From Candidatus Brachybacter algidus (GTDB lineage Bacteria; Bacteroidota; Bacteroidia; Chitinophagales; Saprospiraceae), in the NCBI GenBank assembly GCA_016711705.1, contig JADJSK010000013.1:196001-260000 (forward strand): a DNA stretch of 64,000 nucleotides, written 5' to 3'. A model generated the notes under the pieces. It made no database searches. It was given only the letters and a program-made list of their open reading frames with translations, and had not been told where the DNA came from. The translations under genes and the position numbers were made by a program. Positions 16,611-25,753 of this stretch are shown here, in pieces. The first letter of the stretch is position 1; each line of letters opens with the position of its first letter.

Positions 16611-17780
16611 TTATCTCTCAACTGCCTTCATCACCCTCAATATATTTCCCCCATAGATCTTATTAATATCCTTTTGACTGTATCCTCTGGATAAAAGTGC
16701 TTTGGTGATCAATGGATATGTGGTCACGTCATCCAGCATAAGTGGTGGTAAGATGATTCCGTCAAAGTCAGAACCTATACCAACGTAGTCAATTCCGACT
16801 AACCTAATGATATATTCTATGTGATCGATGAGCAATTCGAAAGGAGCACGCAGCAATTGGGATTCAGCTCTATATAATTTATGAATAGTTTCTTCAGCGA
16901 TATATTCATTGACTCCTGTACTTTTGAGGCTGTCCATTTCAGCCTGATGCTTGCTAAGGAATGCGTCCTCTCTTGCACCTTCAGTTGGATCTATAAATCC
17001 GGAGTTAAAATTGACCTGGATGACGCCACCGTTTTTTGCTATAGCTTTTATCTGGTCATCTTTCAAATTACGTTGATGTGGACAAAGTGCGTACACAGAG
17101 CTGTGGGAAGCGATGATGGGTTTAGTCGAAGTGGCTATGACATCCCAAAAAGTATGTTCACCGACGTGAGAAACATCAACCATAATGCCGAGTTCATTCA
17201 TTCGTTTGACGATATCTTTTCCAAATATGGAAAGCCCTTTGTCTTTATATTCAGCGTTGTGTTTTTCGTCATAGGCGCTGGTCGCCCAGTCAGTGCTATT
17301 ATTCCAGGTAAGCGTTATATAGCGGACACCTCTGTCGAATAAAACATTCAAATTATCTAAATTATTCTCTATCTGATGACCTCCTTCGATACCGACCAAT
17401 GCAGCTATTTTGTGTTGTTTTACTACTTTCAACAATTCATCGACACTGCCAACTTTGACAATTTTATCAGGATTGCGTTTGATGACAGCATCCAGGCTGT
17501 CTATTTGTCGATTGGCATACGCATATGGATCAATTTGTTTACCATCGCTCCAGACGGAGAAAAATTGTACATCCAGACCGCCTTTTTTGAAACGAGCCAA
17601 ATCGCTATGTGTCTTCCCGGTCAGGTCTGCATCCAATTCGTAACCATATTGCATTGTCTTGGTGAGGAAGTCATTGTGTGTGTCTATGAGAATAGCTTTA
17701 TTGTGAACGTCCATATAAGTTTGGCTATATATTTTGAAAGAAAAGATGGTAAAGAAAAGTAATAGGAATTTATACTTCAT
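16611..17780 (-). CDS. membrane dipeptidase (peptidase family M19)
   Basis: The 389-residue protein has a signal peptide (about 1-20, ending KIYSQ) and the metal ligands of the renal-dipeptidase family in order: HxD at 35-37 (DTHND), Glu132 (VGIEGGHQ), His205 (DVSHVG), His226 (ASHSS) and Asp338 (GSDFDG). These bind two zinc ions and hydrolyse dipeptides, including some D-residue C-termini. The periplasmic location follows from the signal peptide. It may recycle dipeptides from wall turnover, though no transporter is adjacent. Length is normal for the family, and all ligand residues are intact. Confidence 0.93.
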   Translation of the reverse strand: MKYKFLLLFFTIFSFKIYSQTYMDVHNKAILIDTHNDFLTKTMQYGYELDADLTGKTHSDLARFKKGGLDVQFFSVWSDGKQIDPYAYANRQIDSLDAVIKRNPDKIVKVGSVDELLKVVKQHKIAALVGIEGGHQIENNLDNLNVLFDRGVRYITLTWNNSTDWATSAYDEKHNAEYKDKGLSIFGKDIVKRMNELGIMVDVSHVGEHTFWDVIATSTKPIIASHSSVYALCPHQRNLKDDQIKAIAKNGGVIQVNFNSGFIDPTEGAREDAFLSKHQAEMDSLKSTGVNEYIAEETIHKLYRAESQLLRAPFELLIDHIEYIIRLVGIDYVGIGSDFDGIILPPLMLDDVTTYPLITKALLSRGYSQKDINKIYGGNILRVMKAVER

Positions 17781-17974
17781 AAAAAATATTTTAAATGGTA
17801 ATGTCCAAAGGAATAAATATAAGATATTTTAGAAAGCTCAATGAATATATATGATTGCATATCACGATTTTTGTTTGAAGTTAAGTGTGATATTAACATG
17901 ATAATTATTAAGGTGGAACGCAGATTTTCATGGTTGTCATGATCGGGTTATGATTTTTTTAAAATAATTTGAAG

Positions 17975-18350
17975 AATTGACCGATGGGAGCAGAATTTGA
18001 CGACAGCCAAATCTCTCTGTGAACCTCAAAAGCTTTCCAATCGAGGTATAATCTCAAAACCAAGCGCTGCATTAAATCAATTATGCATTCAAAAACCTCT
18101 GAGCAACTATGTGATATCAACTTAACTTTAGTTCACGCAAAGGAAGGAAGAAGCGCTAAGGACGCGAAGTGAGTACATAAATAAAAAAAATTAAAGCCAG
18201 TCTGAACGGTGTAGCATTTGACAAAAGTCAAATCTCTCTGTGAACCTGAAAAATATCCAATCGAAGTATAATCTCAAAGGCAAGCGAATTTCTAAAACAT
18301 ATTTATAATCAAAAACCTCTGTGCAACTCTGTGATATACCTTCAAAATCT
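17975..18350. repeat. dispersed ~200-bp repeat, copies 2 and 3
   Basis: Two neighbouring copies (about 17980-18112 and 18132-18345) of the element first seen at 15.9 kb. Shared phrases include CAAATCTCTCTGTGAACCT, TCCAATCGA(A/G)GTATAATCTCAAA and a closing AAAACCTCTG-GCAACT-TGTGATAT. They fill most of the gap 17781-18488. A short minus-strand frame here (18191-18457) is a repeat artefact with no protein-like features. Confidence 0.75.
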
Positions 18351-18488
18351 CTTTTTCCCTCCATCGTAAAACATCCCTGAAAACTACCATTTTTTCTAAA
18401 TATCAACAAAATACACATGGCGCATATATTTAATGTGTTAGTTTTGTATTCTTTCAATTTATTAATTTATCATTTAAACATATATCTC

Positions 18489-19142
18489 ATGAAATATGCA
18501 ATACTCTTTATTGGCCTGCTTCTAGCAGGAACAGCATCCTCTCAACATGTAAGATTTGGTGTAAAAGGTGGCGGCGACATATCACTCTTCAACGCTTCCG
18601 GACCTCAGAATATCACAGCAAAGCCGGGATTCGGTGGTTATGCCGGTGGAATAGTGGAGATCGGCAAATTCGATGGATCCAGACCAAAACTACAATTCGA
18701 ATTGGTAGCATCTCAGCGCGGTATCAAAAACAATTATAAAGTAGGCGATGACATTATTTCCAAGCGGTCAATTTCACTATTTCAGTTGTCTTTCCCGGTT
18801 TTATTCAGGTATTTTATCAGGCCATCATTTAGTTTAAATGCCGGTGGTGCTTTTAATTATAATGTTTATGCTCAAGGAAAAACGACTTCAGTCAAAAACA
18901 ATACAACTGTTATCAATAAGTATATGGATAAAGACCAATTGCAGAGCGTGCAGGGTAATTTATTGTTGGGTATCAATTATTATTACATGTTGGGATTTTT
19001 CCTTGATGTGAGGTACAATTTCTTTGGCACACCATTATTGAAGGATATTGGTTCGCTTAACTACAAGGATAATTTACATACAATACAAGTGGGTGTTGGG
19101 TACAAATTCCAGCATCATGTGAAAGGGAAGGGTAAGAAGTAG
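18489..19142 (+). CDS. outer-membrane beta-barrel protein (PorT-like)
   Basis: The 217-residue product starts at the ATG at 18489, because that Met begins a clean signal peptide (MKYAILFIGLLLAGTASSQ); the frame is open further upstream but adds an unlikely leader. The mature part begins HVRFGVKGGGDISLF, as many Bacteroidota PorT-type barrels do, and it ends in a Lys-rich tail after GVGYKFQ. The body has repeated aromatic-hydrophobic strands. It stands alone on the plus strand, so it may have its own promoter, although no clear -7 element was found. Confidence 0.75.
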   Translation: MKYAILFIGLLLAGTASSQHVRFGVKGGGDISLFNASGPQNITAKPGFGGYAGGIVEIGKFDGSRPKLQFELVASQRGIKNNYKVGDDIISKRSISLFQLSFPVLFRYFIRPSFSLNAGGAFNYNVYAQGKTTSVKNNTTVINKYMDKDQLQSVQGNLLLGINYYYMLGFFLDVRYNFFGTPLLKDIGSLNYKDNLHTIQVGVGYKFQHHVKGKGKK

Positions 19143-19697
19143 TAGATTTTAAATACCTAAATTCTAAAAGTCAATTTCTAATAATCTATTCAAATAGTGA
19201 AGCAACTGAATAGCTTGCCGTTGACTTTAATCAACGGATATTAGATCAGAAACTAAGGACTTTATTCCTTTAGATTAAGAAACCCTTTTTAAATTGAATA
19301 GCAAAGAGGGAAGGGAGAGGGGGGGGGGGGGGGGGGGGTCCGTGTTACGCGGTAAAAGCGTGCCGCTTACGAGAAACTAAGGACTTTAGTCCCCTGGAAT
19401 TAAGAAAACATTTGGCTTCAGCCAGATATCAGACAAATTGAATAGTTAAAGCAATTGTGTCGAATTTCTTTTAATGCGACTAAAGTCGGAAGTGAGAGAA
19501 GCCTGGATCCGTCGGTTAAAACCTAGGTAAAATATATACTTTGAACAAGGAAATAATGGAGTGCTAAAATAGTTTGCCGTTGGTTTTAACCAACGGATAA
19601 GGAGTGTTAAGCCAGTTTTATTTCTCCTTCCAATTTTGTTTTCCTACTAATTTTTCTTATTTTTATAAAATTACGAACTAAAATTTAAATTATTTTC
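19143..19697. repeat. non-coding gap built of hairpin repeats
   Basis: Hairpins include CCGTTGACTTTAATCAACGG at 19218-19237, CCGTTGGTTTTAACCAACGG at 19577-19596, and a degenerate GTCGGTTAAAACC at about 19518. Related ACTAAGGACTTTAGT-type words occur at about 19252 and 19375. No gene is present. The same hairpin type recurs at 39354 and may be a mobile or transcript-processing element; nothing here shows which. Confidence 0.7.
19319..19338. repeat. homopolymeric G tract (20 G)
   Basis: Twenty consecutive G residues interrupt an otherwise AT-rich non-coding stretch. It is not within a gene or directly next to a start codon (the MscS start is about 360 bp away), so it is not an obvious phase-variation switch. 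Its exact length should be treated as uncertain in any assembly. Confidence 0.85.
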
Positions 19698-20600
19698 ATG
19701 GATTTTGATGAAGCATATAGTCTAATTGTAAAAAAAATTACCAATTGGTCTCATGAGTTTGTGCTCATGTTGCCTAATTTTCTAGTCGCATTAATAGCAC
19801 TTGTATTGGGGTTTCTAATAGCAAGGGGAGTAAGGAGAATTGCAAGGAAAGTTATATTTAAGGTTTCTACCAATAGCGCTTTGAATGGTTTGTTTATTTC
19901 AGTGATTTATTTTGTTTTTATTATTATAACACTATTTGTAGTGTTAAGCATTCTTCAACTTGATAAAGCTGTGGTATCTATACTTGCGGGAGCAGGAGTT
20001 CTTGGATTGGCTCTTGCCTTCGCCTTTCAGGATATTGCAGCCAATTTTATCTCAGGAGTATTTATCTCTTTACGTCGTCCTATTCAGATCGGAGATATAG
20101 TCAAAATAGGAGAATACATGGGAGAGGTAACAGACATTAATTTGAGAGATACTGTGCTTCTTACCTTTCAAGGGCAATTGGTTATTATTCCAAATAAAAG
20201 TGTATTTCAAAATCCAATCGAAAATTATTCTATGCTAGGTAAAAGACGATTGGATCTGGAAGTTGGTGTCTCTTATGGCGAAGATCTGGAGAGAGTAATG
20301 CGCATTACATTGGATGCGGTGAAGAATATTGAAGGATTGTCTAAAGATGAACAAACCACTATGTTTTATAAGGAATTTGGTGGGAGTTCGATTAATTATA
20401 CGATCCGACTATGGCTCGAGAATGTCAAACCAGCATCTTATTTGATCGTATGTAACCAAGTAATAATCAATATCAAAAAGGCCTATGATGAAAATGATAT
20501 TATGATTCCATTCCCGATCAGGACATTAGATTTTGGAATTAAGGGTGGCAAAGAACTTAGTGAAGTTAACTTGAGTATTTTGGATGGAAAAAGTAGCTAA
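19698..20600 (+). CDS. small-conductance mechanosensitive channel (MscS family)
   Basis: The 300-residue protein has three membrane helices (about 24-46, 63-88, 92-120) and the pore-helix pattern AGAGVLGLALAFAFQDIAANFISG, in which small residues alternate, as in MscS TM3. The beta domain that follows contains RRPIQIGDIVKIG, PNKSVFQNPI and an alpha/beta C-terminal part. It should open under membrane tension in the inner membrane to release solutes on osmotic downshock. Length fits the short MscS (YnaI/MscS) type. No start ambiguity was seen. Confidence 0.93.
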   Translation: MDFDEAYSLIVKKITNWSHEFVLMLPNFLVALIALVLGFLIARGVRRIARKVIFKVSTNSALNGLFISVIYFVFIIITLFVVLSILQLDKAVVSILAGAGVLGLALAFAFQDIAANFISGVFISLRRPIQIGDIVKIGEYMGEVTDINLRDTVLLTFQGQLVIIPNKSVFQNPIENYSMLGKRRLDLEVGVSYGEDLERVMRITLDAVKNIEGLSKDEQTTMFYKEFGGSSINYTIRLWLENVKPASYLIVCNQVIINIKKAYDENDIMIPFPIRTLDFGIKGGKELSEVNLSILDGKSS

Positions 20601-20651
20601 TTAATCTATTTTATATTTGTATTCAATTAACTAAGAAATAAAACATGGAGA

Positions 20652-21728
20652 TTAATCTTCTACTTTTTTATCGACATAATTGGAATTCAATATAGACAAT
20701 GCTCCCATGTAATCTAGTTTGAAGGAAATCAAATCTCCAACTTTATATTTCTTTTTCGTATGGGATATATCCACCACTGTCATGTCTGAACTGGCATCAA
20801 TAATTTTAAGTTTTGTATCTTCTAATATAAGATATTGAGGCTGCATGTCCAATAGTCCTATATCAAGAATAGCCCTAGTTGAACTACCACTGAGGTCATC
20901 CTGGTCATCCATTGAAAAAGAATTACCAGCCACATTTTTACCTAATTCACCAATTGGCAAATCAGGTTTTTCTGTTATTTCTATGATTTCTGCATACAGT
21001 TTGAATACATCATTGTGCATCCCTTTCATCGTTTTTCCTGTGAAAAGATCTTTTCCAAAATACAATGCCTCACCTACTCGAAAATGATTTACTGCCATTG
21101 GGCTGGCATTTTTAAGTAATAATGGAATAGCTACACTTGTGCCCCCGGAAACCCATGGAATAGTTTTTTGAAATTTTGTCTCAATCAATAATTTATACAA
21201 ACTTAATTGGATCAATTTATCTTGATTGGGCATTACGCCACTTAGACAATTTAGATTAGTACCGATCCCTGAAATCGAAATTCCATTTAAGCTCATCGCT
21301 CTTTGATAAAAGTCCAAAAGTTCTTCTCCTAATACGCCTTCCCTGAGATCCCCCATTTCAACCATGATGATGATCTTGTGAATCTTACCTTGTTTGATAG
21401 CTTCTTCTGATAGCCATTCGATTGTTCTGATCTCTGTATTGAAACTCACATCTGCATAACGAACTATTCTGGAAATACTTCTTTTAGCTGGTGGTTTGAT
21501 ATAAACTGTTTGAATTCCCGGATTTAATCTTTTAATTTTTTGAATATTACTTATTCGGGAATCATGGATTTCCATTGTTCCTAATGCAATTATTTCTTTT
21601 AGATAAATTTCATTACCGCAAAGCATCTTCGAAACGACACCCCATTCAATAATTCTGGACTTGAATAAATTATCCAGAAATTGATAATTCTGTTGAAGTT
21701 TCTTTCTGTTTAAAGTTATATATGCCAT
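20652..21728 (-). CDS. PLP-dependent amino-acid racemase, ornithine-racemase-like
   Basis: The 358-residue protein is a fold-III PLP enzyme of the alanine-racemase N-terminal superfamily. Lys34 in VVSKMLCGN sits where the cofactor lysine lies in alanine racemases, and VEMGDLREG plus WVSGGTSVAI are motifs of the Orr/YhfX-type subgroup that includes ornithine racemase. The substrate may be ornithine or another basic amino acid (family inference). It begins 3 bp after the alr stop codon on the same strand, forming a three-gene run with alr and an M20 hydrolase. The C-terminal domain matches the short beta domain of the subgroup. Confidence 0.78.
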   Translation of the reverse strand: MAYITLNRKKLQQNYQFLDNLFKSRIIEWGVVSKMLCGNEIYLKEIIALGTMEIHDSRISNIQKIKRLNPGIQTVYIKPPAKRSISRIVRYADVSFNTEIRTIEWLSEEAIKQGKIHKIIIMVEMGDLREGVLGEELLDFYQRAMSLNGISISGIGTNLNCLSGVMPNQDKLIQLSLYKLLIETKFQKTIPWVSGGTSVAIPLLLKNASPMAVNHFRVGEALYFGKDLFTGKTMKGMHNDVFKLYAEIIEITEKPDLPIGELGKNVAGNSFSMDDQDDLSGSSTRAILDIGLLDMQPQYLILEDTKLKIIDASSDMTVVDISHTKKKYKVGDLISFKLDYMGALSILNSNYVDKKVED

Positions 21729-21731
21729 AAA

Positions 21732-22880
21732 TCAAATAATTTTTCTGGGTATTTCCTGACTCAATCGGGTCAGTAATTCATAATTTAATAAATTGCTGAA
21801 GTCACTAAATGACGCAACAGATAAGTCCAAATTGTCCTGCCTGCCTATTAATACAACTTCATCTCCAATGTGGATAATTAAAATCTCAGAAACATCTACC
21901 AACATCATATTCATATTAATAGTGCCGATGACCTGGCAGCGATACCCGTTGATCAACACCCTTCCCTGATTACTAAGTGTACGACTGTATCCATGCGCGT
22001 AACCTATGGGGACGACCGCAATCTTCATATTTTCGGATGCCATGTAACTATTGCCATAACCGATAAATTGTCCCTGCGTAACCTTTCTGATGCTCATGAC
22101 CTTTGATTTCCAGCTGATAACTCGACGAAGTGGATCAATGCGTTTTTTGCTTACATTGAGGTAATTGACAAATGCTTCCGGACTTGGCCAAAGGCCATAT
22201 TGCATGATACCAATACGGACCATATCCATGCAAGTCTCAGGATACATCATTGCGGCGGCAGAGCAGGCAGTATGTCTAAGAATGGGAGTAAGCCCTTCAG
22301 CACAAAATCTATCGTACATTTTTGAATATTGTGCTATTTGATTCCTGACACGATAATAATTGGCTATGCTTTCTGCCCCGGCATAATGAGTGCATAACCC
22401 TTGAAAAATGAAATGATCTTGCTCCTTTTTTAAATATTTTATTAAGGAAGAAATCTCTTTAGGTTGAAACCCTGTCCTATTCATCCCGGTTTCGATCTCA
22501 ATATGCAACATGACTTTTTTGCCAAGTTTCTTAGCTGATTTAATCGAGGCTTCCAATCTTTTCTTTTCGAAAACGTAAATCGAAACATTATTTTCAATTG
22601 CCCAAGGGATGGAAGTATTTTCGATCCAACCCATTATCATGATTTCTGCCCGATTTTTTACCACTTCATTGACCTGTCTGGCTTCGTTGCAGTCAAAAAC
22701 AGAAAAATGAGTCACACCGGATTCTAAGGCCATTGTAACAAATGGTTTAATTCCATGACCATAAGCATTTCCTTTTACTACAGATGAAATTAGGACTTTT
22801 TTGCCAAAATGTTGTTTCAGAAATTGCCAATTGCTTTCAAAAGCTTCCCGGTTTATTTCGATAAAGGAATTGTCATGCAT
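21732..22880 (-). CDS. alr: alanine racemase
   Basis: The 382-residue protein has the PLP-lysine motif VVKGNAYGHG (Lys36), the YGNSYMA and GYAHGYSR motifs of the active site and a C-terminal LTRLSQEIPRKI typical of alanine racemases. It interconverts L- and D-alanine for peptidoglycan synthesis in the cytoplasm. Its 5' end overlaps the upstream M20 hydrolase gene by 8 bp and it is followed after 3 bp by a second racemase, so the three genes are translated as a unit. It is not fused to MurF, unlike the MurF-Alr fusion found in some Bacteroidota. Confidence 0.93.
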   Translation of the reverse strand: MHDNSFIEINREAFESNWQFLKQHFGKKVLISSVVKGNAYGHGIKPFVTMALESGVTHFSVFDCNEARQVNEVVKNRAEIMIMGWIENTSIPWAIENNVSIYVFEKKRLEASIKSAKKLGKKVMLHIEIETGMNRTGFQPKEISSLIKYLKKEQDHFIFQGLCTHYAGAESIANYYRVRNQIAQYSKMYDRFCAEGLTPILRHTACSAAAMMYPETCMDMVRIGIMQYGLWPSPEAFVNYLNVSKKRIDPLRRVISWKSKVMSIRKVTQGQFIGYGNSYMASENMKIAVVPIGYAHGYSRTLSNQGRVLINGYRCQVIGTINMNMMLVDVSEILIIHIGDEVVLIGRQDNLDLSVASFSDFSNLLNYELLTRLSQEIPRKII

Positions 22881-24003
22881 CCAGGGCCACTTTACTGATA
22901 TTGTAAAAAATGTCTATGCCGGCTTGAATGATTTCATCTGGAAAGTCATAATCGGGATTGTGCAAAGCAGGTACATTTTCACCACTTCCCAAGCCAAACA
23001 TGGCTCCTGAAAAATGCTCTGTAAAAAGCCCAAAATCCTCTCCCCATTTAAAAGGTGCATCTCTTTCTATTTTTGTCAATCCTGAATTAGTTACTGCTTT
23101 TCTCACAATATCAACAGCTTCCGAGCTATTTTCATTGGCCTTAAATTGTTGTGTCCATTCTATTTCGATGTCCAGTTTGTATTGTGCAGCGATGATGCGA
23201 GCAGTCTTTTCCAATGTTGTTTCGAGTTCCAACATTCTGTCATTTCGGGTTCTTCGGAAGGTGTAATGTACTTCTCCATTTCCTGCCGATATTCCGTAAT
23301 CCTTAGTTCCCAAATGTGCATATATCAATGTCAAAACCGCAAAATCATCGCTCTTGAAATCGGGCTGATTTTTCCTTTCAAACGACTGAATTATGGCAGC
23401 AATAGCTTGTCCCGGATTAAGCCCAAATTCAGGTTCTGCGGCATGGGACGTCTTTCCTTTCAACTTTATAATAATGCTATTGACAGCACAGGTAAAGGTA
23501 TTATCTTTGACCACAATTGCATTTTTTGGATAACCTGGAAGGTTGTGCAGTGCAAAAGCCAAATCCGGATGATAAGGTTTGAATTTTTCATCATTGTACA
23601 TAGCCACTGCTCCCATGCCATTTTCCTCAGCTGGTTGGAATAATAGAATTATTCGTCCTTTTTGAGGCCTGTCGGAAGTGAGTTTCTTTGCCAAGCCGCA
23701 CAAGATGGTGGCGTGTCCATCATAACCACATTTATGAGAAACATCTTCTGTCAATGATTTATAAGAAAAATCATTGATCTCCTGAATAGGTAAGGCATCC
23801 AATTCTGCTCGGAATAAAACTGTTTTGCCGGGTTCTTTTCCATTGAAAACGAAAAGTATTCCATCGCCTCCGACGTTAGTAATTATTTCATCCGGACCAA
23901 ATGGTTCAATAAAATTTACCACTCTTTTGGCTGTTTCTTTTTCAAAACCGGAAAGTTCAGGATGTTGATGTATTTCTTTTCTTAGTTGAATTAAGTCTTG
24001 CAT
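22873..24003 (-). CDS. M20D-family amidohydrolase (atypical metal site)
   Basis: The 376-residue protein matches hippurate/N-acyl-amino-acid hydrolases of family M20D: RAELDALPI (65-73), Cys92, Glu126-Glu127 in PAEENG, ALHNLPG, and a late HNPDYDFPDE. The metal motif normally reads CGHDGH; here it is CGYDGH (92-97), with Tyr94 replacing what should be a metal-ligand His. The remaining ligands are intact, so activity may be altered rather than lost. Substrates in this family are N-acyl or N-benzoyl amino acids or N-acetyl-diaminopimelate. It overlaps alr by 8 bp and is the first gene of the run. Confidence 0.85.
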   Translation of the reverse strand: MQDLIQLRKEIHQHPELSGFEKETAKRVVNFIEPFGPDEIITNVGGDGILFVFNGKEPGKTVLFRAELDALPIQEINDFSYKSLTEDVSHKCGYDGHATILCGLAKKLTSDRPQKGRIILLFQPAEENGMGAVAMYNDEKFKPYHPDLAFALHNLPGYPKNAIVVKDNTFTCAVNSIIIKLKGKTSHAAEPEFGLNPGQAIAAIIQSFERKNQPDFKSDDFAVLTLIYAHLGTKDYGISAGNGEVHYTFRRTRNDRMLELETTLEKTARIIAAQYKLDIEIEWTQQFKANENSSEAVDIVRKAVTNSGLTKIERDAPFKWGEDFGLFTEHFSGAMFGLGSGENVPALHNPDYDFPDEIIQAGIDIFYNISKVALDA

Positions 24004-24146
24004 ATTACAATGGTATTAATTTTGTTAAATTAAAAGAGGGTAGTTTTTAAGTTGAAATGGTGATCGGCGAGAAGCGAACGGCGAACAGTCAGGCAATTAA
24101 TTGATTATAACCCCAAACGCCAAACATCAAACGCCAAACATTCAAT

Positions 24147-24581
24147 TTATTTCTGCAAACGCATTTCTAAATATTTATTAGTAAAGCCCAATTTCTCATA
24201 GAGTCCTTTTGCAGGATTATTAGGTTCTACATGTAAAGCGATCGCTCCTTCAGTTATTTCTATTGCTTTTTGCATGATTTTTTTGCCATATCCCTTACCC
24301 CTCTTACTGCTATCAACAGCTATGTACACCAGTATGTTTTCGGGAATATATCCGCTCATGCCGGTGTTATTGAGTATTGTTAGACCCACAATCTTTTCTT
24401 CATCAAATCCGATAATGATGTTTCCACCTCTTTTGGGATCTAATGCATAATCGACGCATTTTAAAATATCTTCTACTTTATCGCCATATTGTTCTAAATG
24501 TTTAAATAAAAAGGAAGCGACTGTATCGTCATCGGTGATTCTATTGTTTTTATTCGAAGGATTTATTATTTCAAATTGCAT
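24147..24581 (-). CDS. GNAT-family N-acetyltransferase
   Basis: The 144-residue protein has the GNAT layout: a first beta-alpha, then VGLTILNN, the LVYIAVDSSKRGKGYGKKIMQKAIE motif A (acetyl-CoA pyrophosphate loop, R-G-K-G-Y-G-K), and ALHVEPNNPAKGLYEKLGF motif B. Acceptor substrate is unknown; the family ranges over small molecules and protein N-termini. It is not coupled to the neighbours (about 140 bp to the M20 gene). Length is normal for a single GNAT domain. Confidence 0.87.
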   Translation of the reverse strand: MQFEIINPSNKNNRITDDDTVASFLFKHLEQYGDKVEDILKCVDYALDPKRGGNIIIGFDEEKIVGLTILNNTGMSGYIPENILVYIAVDSSKRGKGYGKKIMQKAIEITEGAIALHVEPNNPAKGLYEKLGFTNKYLEMRLQK

Positions 24582-25753
24582 ATTTAATTGTTTTAAGGAA
24601 ATAATTAATGAGTACTAGTTTGTGTTTCCTTTATTTAAAAAATATAATATAAAACCCACAGAGTAGATCATGTAAATAATGAATATAGTAATGTCTATAG
24701 CATCCATTTAACTACTTTTTTTGCGGTTTAATTAAAGACATATTGACATTGCCGCAAGTAAACTACGGTGTACTTATGAGAAATCAACGAATATTTTAGA
24801 GTAAAACCGAAAAATGATTCTATTGTGGGTGCAAATACGGTGTAAAGGTACGATTTTTAAAATAAATCACCTAAATCATTGATAGTTAGTCATTAATGAG
24901 CACTTTGCTATATCTTGTTTTATTATAAAGAATAATTTACTCTTTATAATTGTTGGTTTTAATTCTTGTATATTGAATAAGATGAATTTTCTTACAAAGT
25001 CCACAATTTGTAACTCAAGTTTCGGCAATTAAAAAACAAATGTAGATGGCTGATGTTAGATGTTAGATGGGGTTTAGTCAATTGATTCATATTTTTTTTA
25101 ATAGGTTTATTAGAAAAAATATCCATGTGGTTGATGGAAGGCCATCTAAAATCTACCCCGCCTTCGCTATAGCTTTGTCGGACAAGCCCGCCATCTCTGC
25201 CTTAGGCGGACAAGCTTCTAACATCTCACATCTAACATTTTACTAAAATTAAAAAAAAATCTTTAAAAAGAAAAATTTGACTAGAGAAACTTAAGTTTCT
25301 AATAATACATTACAATCTTTTATTTGATTCAGTGAGTACTTTTGAGCATTTAACGATTTCAGAAGATAAACGTGTATATACAGTTACTACTTTATTGCAA
25401 TCCCTTTAATTTCATTCAAATAATCTCATAAACCTCCAAAAAAGCAATTGAGATCGATTGCAAATAATTCTAAAGTACCCTTAAGGAACTAAGGCATTGC
25501 TGATATACGAAAGTGCATGTTAGAGAATATTGAGACATATATTGAGGATTTTGTCAAACTGAATGTTGATGACAGCTCTTTTGTACACCAAAATATACTA
25601 AAAAGTACTAAAATCAATTTAACAAATTATCGTCAAAACTATTGATCTTTGTCACTCTAACTCCTGAATTGATTTTTATTAATCTTTTTGACTTAAGAAT
25701 AATCTATCTTTAAAATAATTTCACACTCATATATCTAAAGTGTTATAATAATT
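24582..25753. other. 1.2-kb non-coding gap carrying a MITE-like element
   Basis: No gene longer than chance was found. It contains the degenerate MITE copy described separately (25013-25296). The rest is AT-rich with scattered TTAGATG words. Directly upstream of the hydrolase gene is a small inverted repeat ACACT-11 nt-AGTGT (25723-25743), a possible binding site, and a weak -7-like TATCTTTA at about 25705; neither is certain. Confidence 0.5.
25013..25296. mobile_element. MITE-like element, degenerate copy (284 bp)
   Basis: It begins with ACTCAAGTTTCGGCA and ends with a degenerate complement (CTAGAGAAACTTAAGT). Body sequence matches the copy at 28925-29175 in reverse orientation for most of its length, including a TTAGTCAATTGATTCATATTTTTT block and a TTGTCGGACAAGC block. 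This copy has about 30 bp more, from a small internal insertion near 25186-25215. No target duplication is visible, consistent with age. It encodes no protein. Confidence 0.7.

Noticed and set aside
18191..18457. 88-residue open frame on the minus strand
   Set aside because: It consists of dispersed repeat sequence and overlaps the region before the barrel gene; there is no sign of selection for coding.
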